14,617 bases of DNA from Treponema sp. UBA7570 (lineage in GTDB: Bacteria > Spirochaetota > Spirochaetia > Treponematales > Treponemataceae), in NCBI GenBank assembly GCA_002477955.1, contig DLLE01000015.1, positions 3,132-17,748 of the forward strand, given 5' to 3'. The notes below the pieces were generated by a model. It ran no database searches and was not told the origin of the DNA. It saw only the letters and a program-made list of their open reading frames with translations. The position numbers and the translations under genes are program-made. This document shows positions 1 through 5,819 of this stretch, in pieces (the first letter of the stretch is position 1; each line of letters begins with the position of its first letter).

Positions 1-5
1 TTTTG

Positions 6-78
6 TGAGCTACGATGGACTCGAACCATCGACAGCCGCCTTAAAAGGGCGGTGCTCTACCACCTGAGCTAGTAGCCC
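6..78 (-). tRNA. tRNA-Lys (anticodon UUU)
   Basis: Read on the minus strand this folds into a complete 73-nt cloverleaf. The acceptor stem GGGCTAC pairs with GTAGCTC (one G-U), followed by discriminator A at position 6. The D-arm carries AGCTCAGGTGGTAGAGC, the anticodon stem is CCGCC/GGCGG with loop CTTTTAA, and the T-arm is ATGGTTCGAGTCCAT. The anticodon TTT (positions 45-43) reads AAA/AAG lysine codons. Position 37 is A, as needed for t6A/ms2t6A. The 3' CCA is not encoded (next bases CAAAA), so CCA-adding enzyme would be required. It reads out of the window to the left, and further tRNAs could follow there. Confidence 0.97.
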
Positions 79-105
79 ATTCACTCAATTGCTGAATGCC
101 TAATT

Positions 106-134
106 ACTATATGATTTATGAAAAAAAGTGTCAA
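106..134 (-). promoter_or_regulatory. sigma70-type promoter of tRNA-Lys
   Basis: On the minus strand there is a perfect -35 TTGACA (134-129), a 17-nt spacer and -10 TATAGT (111-106). The start would lie near 99, about 20 nt before the mature tRNA 5' end at 78, which fits a short leader removed by RNase P. This is one of the best promoter matches in the window, as expected for a stable RNA gene. Confidence 0.8.
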
Positions 135-222
135 TATCTAAAAACTGTTTTTTTTAATTTTTCAAAAACTAAATTTTGCTTTCTTAGAAAACTCTTACCC
201 GAAATTAAGCAGATTTTAAAGA

Positions 223-252
223 TTGCATTTGTTTTTAGTTATAAAGTTTAAT
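223..252 (+). promoter_or_regulatory. possible promoter of the DUF5666-like gene
   Basis: TTGCAT (223-228), an 18-nt spacer and TTTAAT (247-252) lie about 55 nt before the ATG at 307. The match is weak in an AT-rich stretch. The rest of 79-306 is AT-rich with no recognisable gene apart from the divergent tRNA promoter. Confidence 0.3.
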
Positions 253-306
253 CATAAACAAAGCTGCATCGGCAACTTTTTGATTTTATTTTTTAGAGGT
301 GGTTTT

Positions 307-798
307 ATGAAAAAATCCATTAAAATTATTTTGACAGCTGTTTTGCTTTCTGTCTTTGCAGGAACAAGTATTTTTGCAAAAAGTCCAAGGGCAGAAGAAA
401 AAAACGATCAGCCAAGAGAACACTCTTTCAAGCACAGAAGAAACGATGTTCCGCCAAGACCGCACTTTAACCTGTTTGATGACGACAGCGTTTCTTTTAT
501 TGGAACTATAAAAAAAATAAGCTCTGACGCAAGCCTTATTACAATTACAAACACTGACGGAAAGGACGAGACATTTGCATTGACTCCGTTTACAAAAATC
601 TGCATTCCGCCAGAAAGAGCTTTGAATCAGCAGGCTGAAAATCCTGATGAAAAGCCAGAACTTCCTCCTCCGCCTTGCTCAACGGCTGCAGATTTACAGA
701 AAGACGACTGGGTTATCGTAAAAACTGCGGCTACTGACACAAAGACTCCTGTTGCAGGAATAATTTTTGTTTCTAAAAAAACAGTCGAAAAAAAATAA
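307..798 (+). CDS. small exported protein with DUF5666-like domain
   Basis: This 163-residue protein has a clear N-terminal signal peptide: KK, a hydrophobic stretch to about residue 22, then IFA before Lys25, a plausible signal peptidase I site. Residues about 62-160 resemble the DUF5666 pattern: a FIGTIKKI strand, an ITITNTDGK strand, a T-x-I segment, then 'aadLqkDDWVIVKT' and a final A-G-I-I-F-V strand. That is a small beta-rich extracytoplasmic domain of unknown function. A proline-rich loop (PELPPPPC) sits in the middle. I chose ATG 307 because AGAGGTGG (295-302) is a good Shine-Dalgarno and the signal peptide starts there; an in-frame upstream ATG at 223 lacks both. It appears monocistronic, followed by element E1. 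The domain assignment is by pattern only. Confidence 0.75.
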   Translation: MKKSIKIILTAVLLSVFAGTSIFAKSPRAEEKNDQPREHSFKHRRNDVPPRPHFNLFDDDSVSFIGTIKKISSDASLITITNTDGKDETFALTPFTKICIPPERALNQQAENPDEKPELPPPPCSTAADLQKDDWVIVKTAATDTKTPVAGIIFVSKKTVEKK

Positions 799-811
799 TA
801 TCCAACAAAAA

Positions 812-968
812 GGCGCGTAAGTTTTTTTTAGCTTATCCGGCGCGTTTACGCCGGATGCGCCGGGCTTTAGTTGGTGTTTAAGAGAGGATTGATAAAAATC
901 AATCCTCTCTTAAACGGCAATGAGGGCTACCGAACCCAGAGCAGCCGGTCGCGGCAAATAAAATGCCG
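812..968. repeat. GC-rich structured intergenic element E1
   Basis: The 247-nt gap between the DUF5666-like gene and the PilZ gene holds no gene but is visibly more GC-rich than its surroundings. Its parts, in order, are: GGCGCGT repeated at 812-818 and 839-845; hairpin ATCCGGCG/CGCCGGAT (835-842/849-856); a competing pairing CCGGCGC/GCGCCGG (837-843/857-863); a perfect 18-bp hairpin (876-915); a GAACC..GAGC.GC.GG motif (932-948); and a small CGGCA/TGCCG hairpin (952-956/964-968). No T-run follows the large hairpin, so it is not a standard intrinsic terminator. It resembles E2 at 14401-14512 in layout. It could be a miniature mobile or palindromic repeat, or a structured RNA; the family is not recognised. 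Confidence 0.6.
876..915. repeat. perfect 18-bp inverted repeat with AAAA loop
   Basis: Left arm GTTTAAGAGAGGATTGAT (876-893), loop AAAA (894-897), and an exactly complementary right arm (898-915). One flanking T-G pair (875/916) could extend it. This is the longest perfect hairpin I found in the window. It is not followed by a T-tract on either strand. Confidence 0.9.
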
Positions 969-998
969 TCCTAAAAATTTTAATAAAATAAAACAGCC

Positions 999-1027
999 TT
1001 TAAATAATTGAAAATCTCTGCAATAAT
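999..1027 (+). promoter_or_regulatory. possible promoter of the PilZ gene
   Basis: TTTAAA (999-1004), a 17-nt spacer and AATAAT (1022-1027) would start transcription near 1034, just before the AAGG Shine-Dalgarno (1034-1037) and the ATG at 1046. The 12-nt leader would be short. The context is AT-rich, so chance matches are easy. Confidence 0.35.
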
Positions 1028-1045
1028 AAACATAAGGTTTTTGAA

Positions 1046-1999
1046 ATGGCTGAAATAAATAGTGAAAACAGTGAAATTTTCGGGCGCAAGATTTTTTTTA
1101 TCTGCGCAACATTCACCCTTAACACAAATATTATTTTGCGGTTGATGGAACAAGAATATGAAATTTACAAGATCGATGAGCCGCGCCAGTTAAAAAATCT
1201 TTTAGAATTAAATCCTCAGTCAATTGTTTATTTTAATGTCGATACTCACTTTTCTTCTCAGGTTTGGTTCAATTTTATTTCGAGTTTTGAACACAATCCA
1301 AAATTTGAAAAATGCGATTTTGGTGTTTTTTCTACAAAAGGAACCGGAAAATTTCTATATGGAAACGCATTAAAACTTTCGGCTGGAGCTTTTACCATCG
1401 ATAAAAATTTTGGCGAAATTATGGGGCTGCTTTTGCAGAAACTTGAACTTTTAAAAGCAAAAGGCATGAGAAAATTTGTGCGTTTAATATGCGCCGACAA
1501 TAAATCCGCCGAAGCTTATTTTATAAGCGGAAATATGATGTTCAAAATGAATTTTATCGACATTTCGTCTATCGGCGTTGGGCTGATTGTTCCTATGAAA
1601 TATGCCGGATTTATAAAAATAAATTCTGTAATTCAAGGACTTACCCTTGTTCTCGGAAACAAGCAGCTTAAAGTGAATGCAAAAGTTCATACAATAAAAG
1701 CTGTTTCTTCTGGAATTTTAGCCGCCCTTATTTTTACTCCCGATACTCCTGGAAATTTCAGAAACTACGTGCGGACCTATATTTGCGAAGAGCTCCAGAA
1801 AAAAATGGCTGCAAGCCTCATAAAACTGCAGCTGGACAACACGGACTACACGATTGAAGTTCCGGCTGCCGTTGACGGCGATAAAGAGCAAAAAAAAGTT
1901 GAAAAAACTGCTGAAGAAAATAATGAAAGAAGTCCCGCAGAAGAAGAGTCCGAGGAAAATAAAAATCAAGAACCTAAAACTCTCAAAAAAACTGAATAA
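1046..1999 (+). CDS. PilZ-domain c-di-GMP receptor with degenerate receiver-like N-terminus
   Basis: 317 residues. Residues about 14-138 look like a CheY-like alpha/beta domain but lack its chemistry. The acidic pair after strand 1 is absent (FFICATF), the strand-3 position reads VYFN where Asp is expected, and only the late Lys (K120 in GAFTIDK) is kept. Residues about 142-235 form a PilZ domain with both c-di-GMP signatures: RKFVR (R142, R146) and DISSIG (D172, S174, G177). From about 275 the tail is Lys/Glu-rich low complexity, presumably disordered. PilZ proteins bind c-di-GMP and, in spirochaetes, have been linked to motility and virulence. ATG 1046 follows AAGG at a suitable distance. 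The gene is monocistronic and convergent with the bactofilin operon. The PilZ call is strong; the receiver-like fold is inferred. Confidence 0.85.
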   Translation: MAEINSENSEIFGRKIFFICATFTLNTNIILRLMEQEYEIYKIDEPRQLKNLLELNPQSIVYFNVDTHFSSQVWFNFISSFEHNPKFEKCDFGVFSTKGTGKFLYGNALKLSAGAFTIDKNFGEIMGLLLQKLELLKAKGMRKFVRLICADNKSAEAYFISGNMMFKMNFIDISSIGVGLIVPMKYAGFIKINSVIQGLTLVLGNKQLKVNAKVHTIKAVSSGILAALIFTPDTPGNFRNYVRTYICEELQKKMAASLIKLQLDNTDYTIEVPAAVDGDKEQKKVEKTAEENNERSPAEEESEENKNQEPKTLKKTE

Positions 2000-2081
2000 A
2001 AGCTTACAAAAATTCAAAAAAATGAATAAAACAAATAAGAAGCGGTCAAATTTTATATCGTTTTCTGACAATTTTTCAAAA

Positions 2082-3512
2082 CTAGGAATTTTCTTCCAAA
2101 ACTGCAAGAGTGTCGCTTTCTCCGGAAATTTCTGATTTTGAGAGCGGACGCAAAATCTTTACTTTTATTAGAGAGCCTGGCTCAGGAAGTTTTTCGTTCG
2201 TTCCGAACACAAGTTTACAGTGAAGAAAATTGCCAGTTACCGCGTGGACTACGATTCTATCTGCAAAAATTTTCGGTCTGTGGACAGTTTCGCAAACAGC
2301 CTCAAGCACCTGCCCTTCAAAAGAATCTATATACTCTGATTTTGATTTTTTGTTAAAAGCTTCCAGAGCCTCAATTCTTTTTCCTGCGACTGAATTAGGA
2401 ACCATAGGGCGCATATAAAACGCCTCTGTGTTTGGGCGGGCGCTAAATGGAAAAGCGTGGACAAAAGAAAAGCCGCAATCACCGAGCATTTTTAGAGTGA
2501 GCTCAAAATCTTCATCGGTTTCGCCAGGAAAACCTGCAATAATATCGCAAGCAAGGAACGGATTTTTTTTCGCTTTTTTTAAGAGGCTGCAGGCTTTGTA
2601 AACGGCTTCGATTTTGTAAGGACGCTTCATTTTTGCCAAAACAGAATCGCTTCCGCTCTGCACAGAAAGATGAAAATGGGGGCAAACTCTTCTGTCGCTG
2701 ATTATTTGCGCAAGCTCTTCATCGACGATTTCCGGGTAAAGGCTGGAAATTCTAAAGCGGATTGACTTTGTATTCTGCAAAAAAAGCCTCAAAAGACCTG
2801 CGAAATTTACAAAACCGTCTTTGTAATGTCCGCGATACTGAGAAATGTTTACAGTTGTAATAACAACTTCGTTCTGACCTTTTTCTTCAAGCTTTTGAAC
2901 GCGTCTGATTGCTTCTTCGGCGTCTAAACTCACGGATTTTCCGCGGGCAAGGCGGATTGCGCAATAAGTGCAGGCGCAGTTGCATCCGTCCTGAATTTTT
3001 AAGGAAGCTCGTGAATGATGCGCAAAGCCGTCAGGAACAAGGCGGAACGGTTCTTGAATTTGATTATTTCCGGCTGTTTTATAAATCGCTTCAAAACTTT
3101 TTTGAATAAAAGCGGCAAGCTCTTCACCATAAAGCTCTGGATTTTGCTTTAAAACTTCTGGAACGTCGGCAAGATGTCCTTTATACTGCCCGCCCAAGAC
3201 ACAGATTTTTTTTCCGATTGCAAGAATTTCGTCGCGGCTGTTCTGCGCATAGCAGCCAGTAACAAGAACTGCACTTTTCGGGCATTTTGAAAGAAGAAGG
3301 CGGATTATTCTCCGCGCTTTTTGCTCGGCCTTTGCCGTAACAGTGCAAGTATTTACAACGCAGAGTTTTACGGACAAATTTTCGGCAGTCGCGGCAGAAA
3401 AAGGCGACATTGAAATTTCAAAACCCGCATTTTTAAATGCGCTAGCCGCACCTTCGCTTTCGACTTGATTGAGCTTGCAGCCGAGCGTTTCAAAGTGAAT
3501 TATTTCTGACAT
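2082..3512 (-). CDS. mtaB: tRNA t6A37 methylthiotransferase, MtaB type
   Basis: A 476-residue radical-SAM methylthiotransferase. The N-terminal UPF0004 domain has TLGCKLNQVES (C12), VVNTCTVT (C56) and TGCYAQ (C87), the ligands of the auxiliary 4Fe-4S cluster. The radical-SAM loop DGCNCACTYC gives C177, C181 and C184. The C-terminus (about 395-460) is TRAM-like. 'GCKLNQ-E' and 'NTCTVT-KA' match the MtaB/YqeV branch, which converts t6A37 to ms2t6A37 in ANN-decoding tRNAs such as tRNA-Lys(UUU), rather than MiaB (ms2i6A) or RimO. It is the last gene of the bactofilin unit. Its ATG lies 2 nt after the TPR stop with no Shine-Dalgarno, suggesting coupled re-initiation. It converges with the PilZ gene across 82 nt with no clear terminator. 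Confidence 0.92.
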   Translation of the reverse strand: MSEIIHFETLGCKLNQVESEGAASAFKNAGFEISMSPFSAATAENLSVKLCVVNTCTVTAKAEQKARRIIRLLLSKCPKSAVLVTGCYAQNSRDEILAIGKKICVLGGQYKGHLADVPEVLKQNPELYGEELAAFIQKSFEAIYKTAGNNQIQEPFRLVPDGFAHHSRASLKIQDGCNCACTYCAIRLARGKSVSLDAEEAIRRVQKLEEKGQNEVVITTVNISQYRGHYKDGFVNFAGLLRLFLQNTKSIRFRISSLYPEIVDEELAQIISDRRVCPHFHLSVQSGSDSVLAKMKRPYKIEAVYKACSLLKKAKKNPFLACDIIAGFPGETDEDFELTLKMLGDCGFSFVHAFPFSARPNTEAFYMRPMVPNSVAGKRIEALEAFNKKSKSEYIDSFEGQVLEAVCETVHRPKIFADRIVVHAVTGNFLHCKLVFGTNEKLPEPGSLIKVKILRPLSKSEISGESDTLAVLEENS

Positions 3513-3514
3513 TT

Positions 3515-4138
3515 TTAGCGGAGTTTTGCAACAACCCGTTCACGGCCGCGGATTGCATCGGAATTAGAACCGTTGAGCTCGATCGCTTTGCTGTATGCTT
3601 CGAGCGCACCGTTGTAGTTTCCGGTCATTTCGCGCGCATAACCGCATCTAGTCCACCAATAATCAACTAAAGGTTCTGTATGAACAGCCGTTGAAAAAGA
3701 AATATCTGCATGCTGATATTTTGCCTGACGGATATAAATTTCGCCCATGTAATAATAGGCATTGCCAATGCGGCTTCCGTTTGAAGGAACATTTGCCAGA
3801 TAATACTGAAAAAGTTCGAGCGCGGCAGTATTTTTTCCAAGATAGAATTTTGCCTCCGCCTGAATTTCAATCAAGCGCACATCAGTTGAATTGATTTTCC
3901 GGGCTTCTGCAGAACGCTGCTCTGCCTCTGCATACTGTCTGCTGCGGACAAGGCTCCAGCAAAGAACGCAATATGAATCAATATTCTGCGGATCTTCCGC
4001 GATTTCCTGTTCGCAAATTTTTATTGCTTCTGCATATTTCCCGTTGCGGTAAAGAACAAGAGCATCTGCCCTCTGCTGCGCAAACGACTGAATCGAAAAA
4101 AGAGAAATGATTATTAAAACTAAAAATGATTTTTTCAT
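3515..4138 (-). CDS. exported TPR-repeat protein
   Basis: 207 residues. A signal peptide covers residues 1-20 (KK, a hydrophobic core rich in Ile/Leu, SFA before Gln21). The rest is about five tetratricopeptide helix pairs, for example RNGKYAEAIKICEQEIAEDP, YLGKNTAALELFQYYLANVP, RQAKYQHADISFSTAV and MTGNYNGALEAYSKAIELN, the last being near canonical. It is a probable periplasmic or envelope scaffold. I chose ATG 4138 over an in-frame ATG at 4195 because AAGGA (4150-4146) is well spaced before it and the signal peptide starts there. The earlier start would overlap most of the bactofilin 3' end. It starts 4 nt after the bactofilin stop, so its Shine-Dalgarno lies inside bactofilin. Its partner is unknown; the context suggests shape or envelope organisation. 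Confidence 0.85.
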   Translation of the reverse strand: MKKSFLVLIIISLFSIQSFAQQRADALVLYRNGKYAEAIKICEQEIAEDPQNIDSYCVLCWSLVRSRQYAEAEQRSAEARKINSTDVRLIEIQAEAKFYLGKNTAALELFQYYLANVPSNGSRIGNAYYYMGEIYIRQAKYQHADISFSTAVHTEPLVDYWWTRCGYAREMTGNYNGALEAYSKAIELNGSNSDAIRGRERVVAKLR

Positions 4139-4142
4139 TATT

Positions 4143-4502
4143 TTATCCTTGCATTGTGCATTTGCCGGAAAAATGAGAACCAGGTTCAAGAACAACCTGC
4201 TTTGCAGAAATATCCCCGTTTACAGAGCCTGTCGAAGAAACAAAAATCAAATCCTGACCGTTGATATTGCCTTCAACCTTTCCGCGAACAAGCACACGGC
4301 TTGCCGAAATTCCCGCATTTACAACTGCATTCGAATCAATCACTAGATCGCTTGTCGCCTCGATTGAACCGTTTACATTGCCACGAATCATAAAAGGCTT
4401 TGTGAATTTTATTTTTCCGCTAAAAGTAATATCGGAAGCAAGAATTGTATCAAAATCTTCTTCTTCAAGATCGAAAAAGTCTGTGTCTTTTACATCAAAC
4501 AT
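4143..4502 (-). CDS. bactofilin family cytoskeletal protein
   Basis: 119 residues. A short acidic N-terminal tail (to about 22) precedes a beta-helix built of repeated short strands with Gly turns (ITFSGKIKF, MIRGNVNGSIEA, VLVRGKVEGNING, GSVNGDISAKQVV, GSHFSGKCTMQG), the hallmark of bactofilins (former DUF583). Bactofilins self-assemble without nucleotide into filaments near the membrane and organise shape and cell-wall machinery; a Leptospira bactofilin is known to affect helix pitch. No transmembrane segment is present. An in-frame TAA lies just upstream, so ATG 4502 is the first possible start, yet the only purine-rich sequence (GATGGA) abuts the ATG. The promoter at 4509-4537 predicts a leaderless message. 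First gene of bactofilin-TPR-mtaB. Confidence 0.92.
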   Translation of the reverse strand: MFDVKDTDFFDLEEEDFDTILASDITFSGKIKFTKPFMIRGNVNGSIEATSDLVIDSNAVVNAGISASRVLVRGKVEGNINGQDLIFVSSTGSVNGDISAKQVVLEPGSHFSGKCTMQG

Positions 4503-4508
4503 TCCATC

Positions 4509-4537
4509 ATTTTACAAATATAAAAGATTTTTTTCAA
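4509..4537 (-). promoter_or_regulatory. bactofilin operon promoter, predicted leaderless
   Basis: Minus strand: TTGAAA (4537-4532), a 17-nt spacer and TAAAAT (4514-4509). Six bases (GATGGA, 4508-4503) follow before the ATG, so the usual +1 falls on the A of the start codon at 4502. Each hexamer matches consensus at five of six positions. Confidence 0.6.
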
Positions 4538-4584
4538 GGAAACAGAAAAAATGTGTAAACAATAAGCGCAAATCTATGCCAAAG

Positions 4585-4613
4585 TTGTTTTATTGTCGAT
4601 TTTTAACTATAAT
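4585..4613 (+). promoter_or_regulatory. capA-like gene promoter, predicted leaderless
   Basis: TTGTTT (4585-4590), a 17-nt spacer and a perfect TATAAT (4608-4613). Six bases (TGAATT, 4614-4619) precede the ATG at 4620, placing +1 on the start codon. There is no Shine-Dalgarno upstream, and the in-frame TGA at 4614 rules out an earlier start. Confidence 0.65.
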
Positions 4614-4619
4614 TGAATT

Positions 4620-5819
4620 ATGAATTTTCTGCGCTCCTGCGTTTCAGTTTTTTTTCTCGTTTTTAGTTTTTCTTTTTTTTCATGCAACTCAACTTCAAGC
4701 ATAAGCCAAAACAAACCGGATTTTCCAAAAATAGAAGAACCTCAGAATTCTTCAATTACAATGCTCTTTGCAGGCGACATTATGGCGCACGAAATCAATT
4801 TTAAGGCGCAGAAATTTGAAAGAATTTGGCAGGATGTAAAGCCTCTCGTAAAAAGCTGCGATCTAGCCTTTGCAAACATAGAAGCTCCGGTAAACAGCAA
4901 GCACGAATGGAGCACTTATCCGCAGTTCAACATGCATCCGGAATACGTCCAGGCGGCAATTGATTCTGGATTCAATGTTTTTTCGCTTGCAAACAATCAC
5001 ACAAACGACTGGTATCTTGACGGAATAAATGCAACCCGAAACTATTTTGAAAAAAAGACTGATGTTTTTGCCTGCGGAATAAAATCAAATCCCTCACAAA
5101 AGCTCACATTCCAAATTATAGAAAAAAACGGCTGGAAAATTCTTTTTGCGGCCGTTACAGAAATTTTAAACCGGCCAGATTATGCTTCGTGGATTGACTA
5201 TTTTCCTCCAAAAAAACATTCCCAGCTCATTGAAGAACTAAAGGAAATCCAGTCCCAAAACGAACACGACATTTTTGTTTTGAGCGTCCACACTGACGAA
5301 GAGGAATACAAAAAAAACGTAACAGAAAGCCATAAAAAATTTTTCCGCCAGCTGATTGAAGAATGTAAAATTGATGTAATTTGGGCAAATCATCCTCACG
5401 TTTACAAAACTTTTGAAACAGTAACAATTTCTGACGGCAAAACAGAAAAAAACGCGCAAAGCGATTCGCCTTCAACAAAAACAAGAAAAGCATTTATAAT
5501 GTACGCAAACGGAAACACAATTTCTGGACAGAGGTCTTCGCCTTCGCTTACAAAAACCGCAAATGCGCGCGATGACACAGGCGACGGACTTTTTATAAAA
5601 ATGACTTTTGAAAAAACTTCTTCGCAAGTCAGCATAAAGCAGATCGAACCGCACTTTATAACATCTTACATTCAGCCGGACGGACAGATTGTGCTTCGTC
5701 TTGCTGATGACGATTTTATTCACTGTCTGAAGCGCTCAGGACTTTTTTACTGGGCAAAATATATTGAATCAAGAAAAAAAATTTACGAAAACACAAAAGG
5801 AAATTCATTATGGCAATAA
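4620..5819 (+). CDS. CapA-family metallophosphoesterase-like lipoprotein
   Basis: 399 residues. The N-terminal hydrophobic signal ends in lipobox FFSC, with Cys22 the predicted lipidation site, so it is probably anchored in an envelope membrane. Residues about 46-350 carry the CapA/PgsA (PF09587) pattern: FAGDIM (D53), CDLAFANIEAPV (D81, N86, E88), SLANNHTNDW (N126, H127, D130), VHTDEEEY where relatives have hWG.EY, then IWANHPHVYK and YANGN. The family shares the calcineurin-like metal-binding fold; some members act in poly-gamma-glutamate capsule formation. No capB or capC homologue is nearby, so the substrate is unknown. The start is fixed by the signal peptide and an in-frame stop just upstream. 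The 3' end overlaps the helicase gene by 10 nt. Confidence 0.87.
   Translation: MNFLRSCVSVFFLVFSFSFFSCNSTSSISQNKPDFPKIEEPQNSSITMLFAGDIMAHEINFKAQKFERIWQDVKPLVKSCDLAFANIEAPVNSKHEWSTYPQFNMHPEYVQAAIDSGFNVFSLANNHTNDWYLDGINATRNYFEKKTDVFACGIKSNPSQKLTFQIIEKNGWKILFAAVTEILNRPDYASWIDYFPPKKHSQLIEELKEIQSQNEHDIFVLSVHTDEEEYKKNVTESHKKFFRQLIEECKIDVIWANHPHVYKTFETVTISDGKTEKNAQSDSPSTKTRKAFIMYANGNTISGQRSSPSLTKTANARDDTGDGLFIKMTFEKTSSQVSIKQIEPHFITSYIQPDGQIVLRLADDDFIHCLKRSGLFYWAKYIESRKKIYENTKGNSLWQ

Noticed and set aside
223..306. Longer start of the DUF5666-like protein at ATG 223
   Set aside because: It lacks a ribosome site and would bury the signal peptide 28 residues in; AGAGGTGG supports 307.
876..915. The 18-bp hairpin as an intrinsic terminator of the DUF5666-like gene
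   Set aside because: No T-tract follows the stem on either strand; the T-run at 822-829 lies before it and has no stem directly upstream.
812..968. E1 as an integron attC site or CRISPR remnant
   Set aside because: No pair of simple RYYYAAC/GTTRRRY ends at matching positions, no integrase, and no regularly spaced repeats with spacers.
2000..2081. Terminator between the convergent PilZ gene and mtaB
   Set aside because: Only AT-rich sequence without a stable GC-containing stem; no support.
1718..2135. Overlapping reading frames on both strands at the PilZ gene's 3' end
   Set aside because: They arise from Lys/Glu-rich low-complexity coding sequence read in other frames; no domain or ribosome site supports them.
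4139..4195. Longer start of the TPR protein at ATG 4195
   Set aside because: It would put 19 residues before an evident signal peptide and extend into bactofilin; AAGGA precedes 4138.
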